Source of the DNA: Papaver somniferum
Lineage: Eukaryota > Streptophyta > Magnoliopsida > Ranunculales > Papaveraceae
DNA length: 64,000 nt
Direction: 5' to 3'
NCBI RefSeq assembly: GCF_003573695.1
Contig: NW_020621936.1
Coordinates: 1,116,001 to 1,180,000 of the forward strand
Made by a program: the position numbers and the translations under genes. The notes below the pieces were generated by a model. That model saw only the letters and a program-made list of their open reading frames with translations, was not told the DNA's origin and searched no databases. The stretch's first letter is position 1. The number at the start of each line of letters is the position of its first letter. Shown here piece after piece: positions 1 to 12,146 of this stretch.

Positions 1-1560
1 ATAGACAGCTACACCAGTAACAACACAACCGAGGAAGTTTGCTGTCACGGAGGATTAATTTGCTATAAATGCAAACTTCAAGTATTTATAGACAATGAAG
101 TTTGGACACCAAGGAATTTCCAAAACCGAAAATATTCTCAAAGATATTCAATATATTCCAAATTCGGTTTCCATAATTCCTGGAAATGCTCTGTCCAAAA
201 TAATGACCGAAAATCTCTTTGGAAAATCTCAACTAGTAAATGCACATTACTAATTCTCATTTTCCTAAAATAAAATTAACAACCTTAAATAAAAGATTCT
301 TAACTTATTTATATTTCGATCCTGGGATTTTCTTCCATTAGCTATTAAGGAATAACCTTGAACAATAAAAGATAAAAATTATTGTACGTGTTCAAAGTAT
401 GCCGACATCCTTACTTTGTAAGTCCTCTTTCATACTTACAACCTTGAAACCGATTTGCCACACATCCAAACAAGTTTAGAATTGGGTCATCTTACTTTCA
501 AGAAGTATGCGATTGATTAAGAAACACTCAATCACAAATCATGGGTTTAACGGTTCTACCAAAACAAGTTTCAGTTCTACCTCCATGTGAGTACTATGTA
601 TATTCACACTAGCTTTCCAAAATTCTGTTGACTAGGTACTGGATCGGCTCTCCACATATATATGATATCTAACTTATATGTGTTGCACATGTACATAGGA
701 TCGGTTCCCCTTTCTGCTACAAACTTGCTGCACCTCATACAAGGATCGATTCCCCTTTGTGATGTGTTGCACCTCTTTATAGGATCGGTTCCCCTTTACC
801 CAGATTCGGTCAAACAAATCACAAACTCGATCATACCATCTCAGGTGATTACTTAAGATCGGTTTCACTAATAAAAGTCATACCAATACATAAGTCAGGC
901 CTTTGTGAATAGTTTTACCAAGAACACAAACAAGTCGTGAGCGGTTATACTAAATCACACATATTGGATGTTCACCAGATATGCAATGAATAATAATCCC
1001 AATAACGCCTGGAGATTTCCTTTTCGATTCATAAACAAGTTTATGAACTTACTTCCTTAAAACGCATGTAAAACATTGTTTCCTAGGATGAAATCCTCAC
1101 CTCATACCCATACATAATCACAATAGCATTTAAATGATTATGTCGATGTTTTATCTACAAGTTTAATGGTTAAGCAATAAACTTCATACTGCATTCCTTA
1201 ATACTATGTCTATCTAGAGTGTTCATGCTTCGCAGTTTTGTTTTCAATATGCACGACTTGAAAGATACGTTAGGGAATGAAACAGTTCAAGTAAAATATC
1301 ACTAACCTCAAGTGGAAGGATGATGTTTTCATTGTAGCTTCTTACTTCTTCACTTCTTCGCAGTACTTGTAATGTCTCATATCCTAATACTTTCAAGCTA
1401 ACCTATACGAAGTTGACTCTAGTACATAATCAAGTGACTCTTAAAATGAGTTTTGATTCACTAAAATATGACAACCAAACTTGACATACCAAACCTTCTA
1501 GTCTGCTAGCGCTTTCTTGTTCTATGTGCTTGGTGGGTTCAACCGAGCTATGCTCTAACA
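1..1560 (-). repeat. Sirevirus-type LTR of old element S1 (its 3' LTR, cut by window edge)
   Basis: Read on the minus strand, the LTR starts at 1560 with TGTTAGAGCATAGCTCGG, directly after a polypurine tract at 1561-1574. Positions 680-1560 match 50588-51443 with scattered substitutions and small indels, so the two are the LTR pair of one element now separated by S2. No CA terminus is visible before position 1, so the LTR probably continues to the left. It has no coding capacity; short reading frames inside it are chance. Confidence 0.8.
640..805. repeat. Degenerate tandem repeat inside S1 LTR
   Basis: Four imperfect units each contain a motif like GGATCGGTTCCCCTT (near 642, 698, 742 and 782), alternating with TGTTGCACCTC-like spacers, at a spacing of about 40-57 bp. 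The same array appears in the partner LTR at about 50588-50708. Function unknown; LTR subrepeats of this size are common. Confidence 0.6.
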
Positions 1561-3322
1561 ATCTCCCCCTTTGTCCATTTTAGTGACAAAACTCTTACAA
1601 TCATATGGATAAACAAATTACAAGAATTCATTACACATACGCTTGATTCCCGAATTCAACAGCACAATAACCTGCATTCATTCAATCCTTAAATGTCGTT
1701 GTTGACATTATAATAACAAAGTTAATACTCCCCCTAAAGGTGAGATAGGTAGATTTCATCAATCTGCACGTCTTTGTTATACCAATTAATATGATATGCT
1801 ACTCCCCCTTAGTCTACGCTTTCACTCTTTCGTTAGATAAACTTTTAAGCAAGATTGTTCTTTTCCTTAGTGATACCAATCAATATAAAATCAATACCAG
1901 TATCACTTGTTTACTCCATATATTTCTCCCCCTTTTTGTCACAAAATGACAAAGGAACGAAAAAATAAAGGACAACACGAAAAGAATCTTACAAAACCCA
2001 AATAGAGTTAAGCACGAGGGTTCCACACACCATTTTTGATAACCAATATCAAAACTGAAACTAAAAAGTAATTTGTTTTGATATGTTATCAAGGAAACAA
2101 TTATCCGAAGCATTTTTCCTATTTTAGTTTATCAAACCAAAAATCAACTAAGCGCCTTAGTCCCTTTGCTAAACCAATTGTACAAATACAATCGCTTCAT
2201 TCGATAAGACCAAAATAAAGATAACTCTATTTTTCTCATCAGGTTCTAATTATCCATATAACTTAGACCTTTCAATTTTAAGCAAGACAAGTACTAGGTT
2301 AGTTAACTAGCATTTCTTGTTCGATTAGACTTGAATAACCGAAACCTCCACTTTTATAAGTCTAACTAAGACAAACTTAGTTTCTCTTATCCGAAATCGA
2401 ATTGGACTAAACAACTCATCCCGTAAGCCTTTTCTTTCGTTAAGCCATAAATAATTCATACAAACCAAAATAAATCAACTTGCATAATTATTCACCTCAA
2501 CCGAAAGTAATTGAATCAACATAAGCATTAAAACACCGCAATTGCAACGAAATTTTGTAAGCCTAAACAATTGATACCACACAATAAATCAAGATAACGA
2601 TAGTTTTTCTTAACCGGAACCAATTGAATCACACACACATCCATACACACATCATGGAATAAAATATCAATTTTACCGAAATTTTGTTAAGCAAAAGCGA
2701 AATATATGTGAAATAAAATCAGGCTTTTCTTAAACAGGAAAACAATTAACTAACAATATTGTTACCTCAAATTTCGCATCCACTTCTCCAATATGTTTGC
2801 ATCTTCTTCCAGAGAGAATTGATATCGAAATATCATTATGTTGTCATCCTTATGCAAAACAAAAGAATAAAAACAACAACCAACCTTTACCATAGAAAGG
2901 TTGAAACCCGGTTTTTACAATTGCAAGCAAAAGTTGAAAACCATCGAAACACATATGCTTTTATGCTAAACCAAAACCGATTCAACATATTGTGACTTTT
3001 TCACATATTGTTTCTACCACAACCCCTCATGATCCTTTTTTGATGAAGCCTACCAACATGGTCTAGAACTTAATCCTGCTAAATCAAAAAGTCACCCAAA
3101 CCATAAGGGTTCACAACATTATGAGATCGAATATCAAGGTAATAAAACCGAAATCAAACATCCCATAAACATCCATAGCAATAATAAAGCATTCAAGCAC
3201 AGGCTATGTAAATTAAAAACCATCACAAGAAAAATTATAAATCAAATAATTTTATTCATAATAGACCTAATACAATCATTGAAAGAAATCAAAAATTGAT
3301 GTTTATTTTCCTTTTTCAAAAT
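1561..3322 (-). other. S1 3' non-coding region with several polypurine tracts
   Basis: AT-rich DNA without a supported reading frame. On the minus strand it holds a polypurine tract touching the LTR (1561-1574) and further purine runs near 1728-1740, 1801-1810 and 1926-1940, all variants of AAAGGGGGAG. Multiple such tracts upstream of the 3' LTR are a recognised hallmark of the Sirevirus genus of plant Ty1/copia. About 1950-3322 holds nothing else I can name. Confidence 0.65.
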
Positions 3323-3668
3323 TCAGCCTTTTAGATCACCCTTCAAGGTTGAAACCGAATCAGAGGATTTTACCGTATTCCAATCATCTTCTATAATCAC
3401 TAGTCTTGATTCAAGACTAACAACATTGTCATTGACTTCCTTAACTTCCTTTCGCAAATCCTTTTCCATGTTCCTTACTTCACATAAAATTAGATCTAGT
3501 TTTAGTGAAAGATTCTTAAGAAGAGATCTCTTCATTAGGAACATCTTGTAGAAGTTCTGAAGATGAATCAGAATCGCCATCATAAGATTCGAGACGAAGT
3601 TTCTTGTTTGGAAACAATATAGTCCAGACTTTTTCGGTTTTGCGAGAGCTGCTACTAGAGGTAGACAT
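3323..3668 (-). pseudogene. Broken 3' ORF of S1 (unknown, possibly env-like position)
   Basis: A minus-strand ATG at 3668 opens a Ser-rich frame of about 50 codons (start MSTSSSSSRKTEKVW, then an acidic SYDGDSDSSSELL stretch) ending at a stop near 3516. A second frame, shifted by one, continues to 3323 with KDLRKEVKEVNDNVVSLESR, which looks like coiled coil. The two probably formed one protein before a frameshift. Its place, after gag and before the 3' non-coding tract, is where some Sireviruses carry an extra env-like ORF, but I see no signal peptide or membrane segment. Function not recognised. Confidence 0.4.
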
Positions 3669-3881
3669 ACTGTCAAATCTATATGAAAATGAAGAAAGAG
3701 GTCTTCCCTCTTATAAGTTCTAAGACTTTTTCTCAAAAATCTTTGAGAATATTATTTCACTTAAATTTTTAACCGCAAATCAATTTTTAGAAATATTTTT
3801 ATCCAAAAATATTTACATCAATATCCTTACTGTATACTTTTAAGGGTAACAACTAAGGATCCATGATAACCAGTTAGATGG
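3669..3881. other. AT-rich spacer where S1 pol would be expected
   Basis: About 200 bp joining the gag remnant to the 3' ORF. No protease, integrase, reverse transcriptase or RNase H sequence is present on either strand here or elsewhere in S1, so the whole pol region is missing. Confidence 0.6.
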
Positions 3882-4262
3882 TCACCTTTTGGTTGTTGAA
3901 TTTCTTCCCCTGAATATTTCAACATTCGTACATGGTTGAGGGGGCATTATGTTTGAACTTTTAGGTTCAACTTTTAATCTTGGTGTAAGATCATGATGTT
4001 CGAAGAACTTATTCTCCCGTTTTGAAGAGATCTTTGATATGTACTTAGATCTTGATTTTTCGGTTTTATACAGTCTCTCTCTCTGTTTAGTATCAGGACA
4101 TTGCCTTTGAAAATGCCCCTTTTGCATGCACAAGAAGCACACACCAGAATTGTTGCGTTTTCTGGATCTAGATTTCACAGACTTATTTAGTCTTACCTCC
4201 TTGTCTCTTGATACATTCATACCAGATGAATATTTATCAAAGCAATTGAGTCTATTTCTCAT
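3882..4262 (-). pseudogene. gag: S1 gag remnant with second CCHC zinc knuckle
   Basis: Minus-strand frame of 126 residues with a basic stretch (KSVKSRSRKRNNSG) followed by the knuckle CFLCMQKGHFQRQC, which fits CX2CX4HX4C. Sirevirus gag-pol proteins carry a zinc knuckle of this kind just before the protease. The frame ends at a stop near 3882 and no protease DSG follows. Upstream on the minus strand the gag frame is broken by stops (about 4263-4490), so the capsid-to-knuckle linker is degraded. Confidence 0.7.
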
Positions 4263-4489
4263 TTTCTGATTTTCTGCTTTTAACTTCCTTATCTCATCTT
4301 GACAAGACTTAATATCGAGTATGAGTTTAGATACTTGTACTTTTCAGAGCATTGAGTAACCTTGATTTTCTTCGGTCGTTTGTTATATTTTTGTTTATCA
4401 TTCAGAAGACTCGGTTTGAGTTGATCAAGCGATGATTTTATTTCAATGATGTCAGATTCAAGAAGGTGAGTTCTTTTGTCTTTACATGG

Positions 4490-4784
4490 AAATTATTCTT
4501 TGAAAATCGATGGAGTAAACTCTTCTTCAGTATCTAGAGTCGGAAGGACTTCAGAGTCATAGACTTCTGAAATAGTTGCAACGTGATCTATCTCATCAAT
4601 TTGATCATTGTCATTAGGACAATAATCAAGTGTGGTAGTGTAAGCATTTCTTTTCCGATGTGTGCCCTTTGTTGGACAGTCTGGAGAGATATGGCCGAAC
4701 CCTCTACATTTGTAGCATTGAGGAATAATATCATCATCATCCCAAGTGTCTTCACGTTTATGTGGAGGAATAGTTTTTCCTTTT
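4490..4784 (-). pseudogene. gag: S1 gag remnant with first CCHC zinc knuckle, split by S2
   Basis: The minus strand encodes KREDTWDDDDIIPQ and then the knuckle CYKCRGFGHISPDC (CX2CX4HX4C), followed by an acidic segment ending at a stop near 4490. This frame is not the 84-aa frame that starts at 4842. On its upstream side it stops at 4784, the S2 insertion point, and continues in frame at 50541 down to about 50588 with HQKRESSVSKG. It is a decayed fragment of a Sirevirus-like nucleocapsid; the capsid part is gone. Confidence 0.75.
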
Positions 4785-7134
4785 TGTTAGAGCATTGCTC
4801 GGTCGAACTCGCATGCGTTGCTATCTCAAGCATGTTTGTCAATGTTGGTGATCAGAACTATAAGTCTTGATTTCTAGTCTACTATAGCTAAGGTCTCGGA
4901 CTAGGATAGAAAGAGTAGTTGATCTCAAGAAATCCATAGCAATCATCATACAAGACGAAGGACTACTCAAGGAACTGGTGGATCTTCATCGACTAAAAGG
5001 TATGTGGAGACTTGAACTTATCTATCACTCAAAAGTCTATTTATCTCCTATCTTGAGACAAAAGTCGTTTTGCTATATAGACTAGATTATACACATTTGC
5101 TATTTCGAGCCGAGTTTATCTCGCCTATCTATTTCTCGAAATATGTGTTGGTAAGCTTTCGCTTTAACTAAGTTCATCTTTACCTAGTGACGAAATTCAT
5201 GACAAGTTTCAATCACTTTGAAAATTGCTTACTTTGACGAAAAATAGTTTGTGAATAACAACTATAGAATATCAACGTCCTCTAAGAATGTTTCAATGAT
5301 TGAAATGAGAGTTTAGATTATATAACCATTGGAGGATATAAGCATTGTTGTGGAAACACATATATATGTATAAGTCCTTATTCCTTGAAACGAAGTTTTC
5401 GAACTTTGTTGATCAAGAGAACCGGCATGGTGGTGTGAGCCAAGTCCGCGAACTCAGTCCGCGACCCGAGAATTTTTACTGGAGTTTGTGAACTCCATCC
5501 GGGAACTCAAGTCCGCGAACTTGAGTAGGTTATATCTAAAAACGATGTTTATGAACTTATTCTTATATAAAATAAGGAATGCAAATTGCAAACCGTGGCT
5601 ATATAGTTCATGAACCGATTCGAGTGAATCAAATCATTTTTGCTTCGATTGTGTCTTGTGTAGTTACATAAGATTTCCTTGAAATTGAACAACTCTCTAA
5701 CTAGTTCATTTGAGTCACTTGAACTAGTTATGGTGAAGAAGAATATGGTTGATATGAAACTGATCATATGGCTAACCATTTGGTTGACTATTGTTGAACC
5801 AACAAATGTACAAGTTTGGGTACGGTTACACAAGCCTAGAAACGTGCATTTCATTTGTGTGTAACAAGCTAGTTTTTGATATAATGGTTGAAAGATATTA
5901 GCTTGAATCTAATCAGGTTTTCATCTAACGGTGAATATTGAATGCTTTGTTACCAAGCTAACATTGATTGCAAACCCTGATTTGAAAGACTATATAAGGG
6001 AGAATTCTAGCAATTGGGAAACCTAATCCCCACACCTTCTGTGTGATACTAGTTGTTCTAAGCTAGAGTCGATTCTCCTTTAACCTTTGGTTTCTTCTTC
6101 TAAACCAGGTTAACGACTTAAAGACTTCATTGGGATTGTGAAGCCACACCAATACTAGTTTCTCTTAGTTGTGTGATCTGATCTTGTTGTTTCTATCGTA
6201 CGAGTACAATTGTAATAATTGGCTTGAGATTGATATCTCCGATAGGCAAGATATAAAAGTAATCACAAACACTTCGTCTCATCGTTTGTGATTCTATAAT
6301 ATCTTTTTTTACTGAGTCGATTAGGATTATTGTGAGGTGATTGATATTACTAGGCTGTTCTTCGGGAATATAAGTCCGGTTTATCAATTGGTTCATTTTC
6401 ACCTTGATTTATCAAAAGACGGAACAAAACTCGTAGGTATATTCGTGGGAGACGGGTTTATCTATTACCGTAGACTTTTCTGTGTGATACAGATTTGTTT
6501 ATTAAAGTCTTCGACTTTGGGTTGTAGCAACTCTTAATTGTGGGTGAGATCATCTAAGGGAATCAAGTACGTAGCATCTTGCTGGGATCAGAGACGTAGG
6601 AGCATAATTGTACCTTGGTTCAGTGTGAGATTGATTGGGGTTCAACTACAGTCCAGACCGAAGTTAATTTGGAGTAGGCTAGTGTCTGTAGCGGCTTAAT
6701 ACAGTGTGTGTTCAATCTGGACTAGGTCCCGGGGTTTTTCTGCATTTGCGGTTTCCTCGTTAACAAAATTCTGGTGTCTGTTTTATTTCTTTTATGCATT
6801 ATATTTTGTTATATAATTGAAAAATCACAGGTTGTGCGTTGTTCAATCAATTAGAATATCAGACCTTTTGGTTGTTGATTTAAATTGATTGACACTTGGA
6901 TATTGGTCTTTGGCACCATCCAAGTTATCTCTCTAGTATTTGATAAAGACTCGCAGATTTCTATTTGCTTGAGTATATATCAAATCGAGAGATAGAGATA
7001 TAAACTCTTTGATATACTTTTTATCTAGATTGAGTCTGACTGTCTAGTTGATTATCTAGAAAGTATATTGGAGTTTGTCCATACAGATTGTTAAGCGAAA
7101 TATTGGGTGTGGTTGTTGTACCCCCACTTTTTCA
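4785..7134 (+). repeat. S2 5' LTR
   Basis: 2350 bp from TGTTAGAGC to CCCCCACTTTTTCA. It is alignable along its whole length with 48359-50536. The main difference is about 171 bp (5425-5595) present here and missing from the 3' LTR. That segment repeats AGTCCGCGAACT-like motifs three times. No gene inside. Confidence 0.93.
5991..5998 (+). promoter_or_regulatory. TATA box of S2 5' LTR
   Basis: TATATAAG about 1.1 kb before the LTR end, followed by a short leader-like stretch. It is conserved in the 3' LTR at about 49392-49399. Candidate start of the S2 transcript. Confidence 0.55.
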
Positions 7135-7136
7135 AT

Positions 7137-7148
7137 TGGTATCAGAGC
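7137..7148 (+). other. S2 primer binding site
   Basis: TGGTATCAGAGC lies two bases after the 5' LTR. This is the usual plant copia PBS, complementary to the 3' end of initiator methionine tRNA, where minus-strand DNA synthesis is primed. Confidence 0.9.
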
Positions 7149-7200
7149 AGGAAAACACGTTCAAGACCTCACAAGTCTGTGTTTATAGCGATCTGACTCT

Positions 7201-8738
7201 ATGGACGGTAAAGTCTCTTGTAACACTTCACCAGGTTTAAAAACCAATCGTAGAAAAAGTTTTGATAAACTGGTTATTCTCCAGAAAAGGTTGGATGAAC
7301 AAATTCGGATCAATTCTGATCTTGTTGCTGAAATTGCGATACTTAAGGATTTGAAACCCATAATAAGTCCTTTGATGGATTTGAGTAACTCCAGTTGTTC
7401 CTCTTTGAAAAACTATCAAAAATCAGGTGATAAACAACGAGTAGATGTTGTTAAAACTGATTTGACTCAGAACTGCTCTGCCAAACTAAAAGGTGTTGGC
7501 CCATGTTTGTTTTGTGATTCCTCCAATCACTTTCAACATGATTGTGTGTCTTTCCAAAAGAGTCTAAAAGTTGCAAGTAATCTTCACAAGAGAACTAAAC
7601 AACTTTTTGCTTCTCTAAAAGGACATACAAAACTATCAGGAAACCCTAAACAGAATAGTACTGATAGTATGAGAGCTTTTGCTTTAAAATCAACATCACT
7701 CTTTCAATGGTTTCTTGACAGTGGATGTAGCAGACATATGACAGGTGATATCACTTGGTTCGTCTCCTCAGAGGACTATGAAGGCGGGCCTGTAACATTT
7801 GGAGATGGGAGTTGTTGCTACATAAGCAAGAAGGGGACGATCAAATTACCCGGCGTACCTAAAATCCATGATGTAGTTCACGTAAAAGGTATGACTGCAA
7901 ATCTTCTTTCTGTTAGTAAAATTTGTGACAAAGGACATCGAGTTGTCTTCAATGCAAATGGATGTGACATTGTAGACAAAACTGGAAAAGTAATTTTTCA
8001 AGGAACTCGTGGTAAAAACAACTGTTATCTTCTTGATACTCAGTTCAGCAACTGTTGTAATTTGACTAAGGTGGAATCTACACATCTTTAACATGAGCGT
8101 TTTGGTCACATCAACTACCGTCTTCTAACTAAGATCATTAACAAAGAACTTGTTAGAGGCGTTCCCAAAATCAACGCAAAGATTGAAGGTGTAGGTGGTG
8201 CCTGTCAAAAGGGTAAACAAACAAAAGTTCACCATAAATCATCTCGAGATATTCTCACTAAAGCTCCACTTGATTTAATTCATATGGATCTCTTCGGACC
8301 AATTCAACAACCCACGGTTGCTGGTAAGAAGTATGCTTTAGTTATGTTAGATGACTACACCAGATTCACTTGGGTTGCATTTCTTTCTCATAAGAATGAA
8401 ACCCTTGATGAATTCAAGATTATTGTTAAAAGAATCCAGAATGAACAAGGCCGCAAACTAAAGAAAATTAGGAGCGACCGTGGAACTGAATTCAAGGACA
8501 CTAAGGTGTTTGAATTTTGTGATGAACTGGGGATTATTCAACAATACTAACCACCCATTACTCCTCAATCTAATGGAGTTGCAAAAAGAAAGAATAGGAA
8601 CATTCAGGAAATGGCCAGGGTAATGCTCCATAACAAAAACTTACCTCTAAGGTTTTGGGGAGAAGCTGTGTTTACAACATGTTATTTGATCAACCGTGTT
8701 TACTTACGGTCTAAAATCCTAAACACTCCTTATGAGTT
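7201..8738 (+). pseudogene. gag-pol: S2 gag (partial)-protease-integrase, broken and split by GA
   Basis: The frame opens at 7201. The knuckle CLFCDSSNHFQHDC (CX2CX4HX4C) is at residues about 102-115 and the copia protease WFLDSGCSRHMTG at about 170-182 (active D-S-G). Only about 100 residues precede the knuckle, so the capsid domain is missing. A TAA at 8089-8091 sits where LWHERFGH is expected. The integrase zinc module has only one of its two cysteines (GGACQKGK). Core: first Asp in HMDLFGP (8287), second Asp in SDRGTEF (8476-8478). A second TAA at 8548-8550 follows. The catalytic Glu 35 residues after the second Asp is Lys (AAA, 8584-8586). Coding breaks off at PYEL in GA and resumes at 23798. 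Dead even before GA arrived, or decayed since. Confidence 0.9.
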
Positions 8739-9194
8739 TGTAGATGGTGGATTTTCAACAAGGGCTAAAATCATAAACTCGTGATTATACGAGCCTCTGA
8801 TCCAGCAATCATAAATGAGTATCGAGGCACGGGTCTCTCATGAATTCTCAACGGAGAGTACTTTCTCTCAGAGTACATGTAGATATGTAGTCTCACAGCC
8901 GGACAACGACATATCTCATGAATACTGAACACTTTCAGTTATTATTTCTATATAGTATCACGAGATGGAGGGCTCCTAGACAACTTGCTCTGCTAGTATA
9001 GAGCGATAACGTCTTCGGGAACAAACAACGAGTTTAACCTGACTATATAAAGGATATGACTTACCGACAAGCTCATATCGGGATAATTAATGCTCCTAGA
9101 CAGCTTGCTCTGCTAGTATAGAGACACAAAGTTAATTATTCATAATTAAGATTAATTCTGCCGTGACATTCACTACTGAATTCCCAGAATAATC

Positions 9195-9600
9195 TATTAT
9201 TGCTCCTATTCCATGGTCGAATCCACGACTGGTCCCATGGAATGGCAATAATAATTGCTCCTATTCGATGGTCGAATCCACGACTGGTCCCATGGAATGA
9301 CAATAAACAATTGTTCTGATTCTATGATCGAATCCACGGCTTGATCTCATAGAATAGAAATAACTATATTATCTCATTACTCCAATTTCATGATCGAATC
9401 CACAACTGGTCTCATAAATGGTAATAGATAAAACTCAGTTACTCCGATTCTATGGTCGAATCTACGATCCCATGGAATGGTAATGCTCACTTTATTATTC
9501 TGAATTCGTAGTCGAATCCTCAGCTGATCCTATGAATTAATAATAAACATCATATTACTCAGTTTTGTGAATTATTCTCCACTGAATTCCATAATTAGTA
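9195..9600. repeat. Degenerate palindromic tandem repeats in GA 5' LTR
   Basis: Units of about 55 bp carry ATTCCATGG, then TCGAATCCACGA, then CCATGGAAT, so each unit can fold on itself. Two or three clear units are followed by progressively degenerate ones. The 3' LTR has one clear unit fewer (from about 20700). Confidence 0.75.
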
Positions 9601-9779
9601 ATAAATAATCAACAACCGGGCGTCTGAGCTACCTCTAAGTAAGCCCCGATTTATATGGTGAAAGTGTATTCAACGACGATGCACTAACAATCACCGCACG
9701 AACGAATATTTCAAAATGCGACGAAACGATTAACCTATTGCAAAATAGGAAGAAAAATAATGAATAACCAAAATATTGA

Positions 9780-10430
9780 CCAAGGCGCCAAGGGATTGGA
9801 CTCACTGACTGTCCGACCGTGCCATGATCTACCCCACGCCAGTTTTATATTTTATCATATTTTTATTATTTTCCTTCATCTGATGAAAATCCTTTCATTT
9901 GAAAAAATCTCCTTCGTCTCAAGGAAACTCCTCGACTTCATGGTGTTTTTATAAACCCATGAAAATAATATAAAATTAAGAAAAAATAGTGTGGGGCGTG
10001 ACCATTGGCCAACCGGCCATGCCTTGGTCCCAGCCGGCCCCACACCTTATGGTTCCTCATTATTTTTTTATTATTATTATTATTATTTCTCCGATTTCAT
10101 GAAAAAACTCCTTGATTTCATGGTATTTTGCAAAAATTAGGAAATAAATAATATAAAATTATGAAAACTTGTGGGACCGGGCCCTAGCCGGCCGGCCATG
10201 CCTCCCACGGACCCACACGCCCTTGTTTTTATTATTTCAATATTTTTGCTTCCTTGAACTCATGAAAACTCCTTCACTTCAGGGAAACTCCCTAAATTCA
10301 TCAAAACTCTTTAAATCCATGATATTTTCATAAAATCATGAAAAATATTATAAAATTAAGGGAAAGGCACCACGGGACCGTGGTCACGACTGGCCGACCA
10401 TACCTTGGTTTCACGGTCCCACGCCTCCTC
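9780..10430. repeat. GC-rich CCGGCC-containing subrepeats in GA 5' LTR
   Basis: Three to four diverged units of roughly 190-200 bp. Each has an AT-rich half with CTTGATTTCATGG-like sequence and a GC-rich half such as TAGCCGGCCGGCCATGCC with GGTCCCACA. The 3' LTR (21240-22050) has one extra unit near 21655-21800, which largely explains its greater length. Confidence 0.7.
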
Positions 10431-11476
10431 ATTCCTTTATTTTATAATTATTCTCCATCATCTCATGGTGTTTTCCTCAGTTTCAGCGAAACCCTAATTT
10501 TGGCATATTTTCTCGAATGGACGCTCAACTGCACGTCAGAAAATATCAAAATTCTCAGAACTGAGACACGGACGTCTTGGGGACACGAGCATGTTATCTT
10601 GATCGTCCAAGATTGGCTCTTTGGCTTACAGAAGCCGGTCCCATCGATTTTCACAGTTTTGACCTAATTTGCACAATTGCACGTATTAGGTCCAAAACTC
10701 TTCCGAACACTTTGGATTTTTATGAAGTGATCGTCATTCGATCCTGTGACCACCCAGGGCCGGTTTCATGACCCTTTGGTCGGTCCCTCACCTCTTCATA
10801 ATTAATTAGGTTTTTTCACCTAAGGCTCAGACGAGCATTTTTGAATAAATGATTAAACCAGCATTTGATCATCTCTTCACCAACTCTTCAGGAGTTCTTT
10901 GTATTTGCTCACGTGAGCATTTGGACACTACATGGTTGATCCACGGTCCCATGTAGTCGGTCCCTCCTTCGTCCCATGGTTAAAATTCTGACGAACCATG
11001 AATTGATCATCAATTGATCAAATTAGGGTTTCTGAATCCAAGGATCATCATTCCAGATTCCAACCTTAATAATTTTACGACGACCTCATGGTCATTAATT
11101 TTATTAATTATGCTCGGTTCAACGACCAGTATGCTAATTAATATTTTTGGTACATTGCCAATAATCCATCAGATGAGCAATACATGCTCAGACGATCAAA
11201 TATTCAACAATTTATCACATGAGCAACACTTGCTCAGATGATAAATATTTGCTCAAACCAAGGAATATTGGTTCAACAATCAATATTCAACGATCCATCG
11301 AATGAGCAATACTTGCTCACTTCATCGTAAGAACTATACCTCTGTCTCATGACATGTTCAACTCATGAGTTTCAGAACATCATGTTCAATTCAGCAACAA
11401 CATGGACTCATCGTCCCATCAAACCACGAAGTCATCAATTGACTAACATACCACGAGACGTCAATCGTGTCACTTT

Positions 11477-11719
11477 GGGGGATATCACTTAGGGTTTTGG
11501 TCTGGCGGTTTATGACACGTGTGTTCAAACACACGATGGAATGTGAGCAAGTCGTGCAATCAGTTGAAGGAATTCACGAGGTAGTGGGTGGAAAATTGAC
11601 CAAGTCTCCACACGTTGAGCAACTGGTTTCAAACACGATCTCCACTTCCCCACTCATTGATTCCATCAACTGTCACACTTCATGGGGTCATGGTGTCTAA
11701 AATTCCATCAATATAAATA
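11477..11719 (+). promoter_or_regulatory. GA LTR promoter block: conserved box, G-box, TATA
   Basis: Contains GGGGATATCACTTAGGG and GTTTTGGTCTGGCGG (11477-11509), a G-box CACGTG at 11516-11521 and TATAAATA at 11712-11719. The first block recurs nearly unchanged in every gypsy LTR of the window, on both strands. G-boxes are known plant bZIP/bHLH sites. That this is the promoter is inference from its conservation and position about 430 bp before the LTR end. Confidence 0.6.
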
Positions 11720-12146
11720 AGTCTCTGAATCATGATTGAATCATCAGCATCAACAGCACCATCAATCTCACATCTCATCGACAACACGAGATCATCAACT
11801 CATCAATTGAGCAACTACTCTCAATTGAGCAATTTCAATCATTCAGAGCTTATCATATTCAGAATTCACACACCCACAATCTTTGATTACCATTGATTCC
11901 ACACATTTCCCAGCTTCCCTCCTACAGATCAACCCATCCTCTCTTGTGACCGAATTTACTCTGGAATGGTCATTGCCTTGATTTAGGCCGGAGTACTATA
12001 AATTGGTCTCTCGAATCTAAAGCACCCCCTTTACAGCGGTGCATCTGTGTGAGGTTTAAAATTTCGCTCGGTTCGAGGAGTCTCCTCCGTACGGCCATCT
12101 TCTAAATTCCTTAAAAACCAGCAAATCGTTTTTCCCATCTACAGAT

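Larger units (their letters stand above)
8739..12143 (+). repeat. GA 5' LTR
   Basis: 3405 bp, starting TGTAGATGGTGG and ending CCCATCTACA. It contains layered subrepeats: a GCTCCTAGACAGCTTGCTC unit twice (about 8970 and 9090), palindromic CCATGG units (9195-9540) and GC-rich CCGGCCGGCC-type units (9780-10430). A promoter block and TATA box follow near 11477-11719. Reading frames within it recur in the 3' LTR and in GB LTRs but are not conserved as protein. Confidence 0.93.

Noticed and set aside
1880..2995. Two short ORFs (77 and 78 codons) in the S1 3' region
   Set aside because: AT-rich non-coding region with polypurine tracts; no similarity within the window and no codon bias evident.
4583..4870. 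Plus-strand 95-codon ORF across the S1/S2 boundary
   Set aside because: Opposite strand of the S1 gag zinc-knuckle and runs over an insertion junction.
7137..7148. Part of a tRNA gene
   Set aside because: TGGTATCAGAGC next to an LTR end is the copia primer binding site.
10338..10667. Plus-strand ORF, repeated at 22005-22298
   Set aside because: Lies in the GA LTRs; similarity between copies reflects LTR identity, and both strands are open here. No domain.
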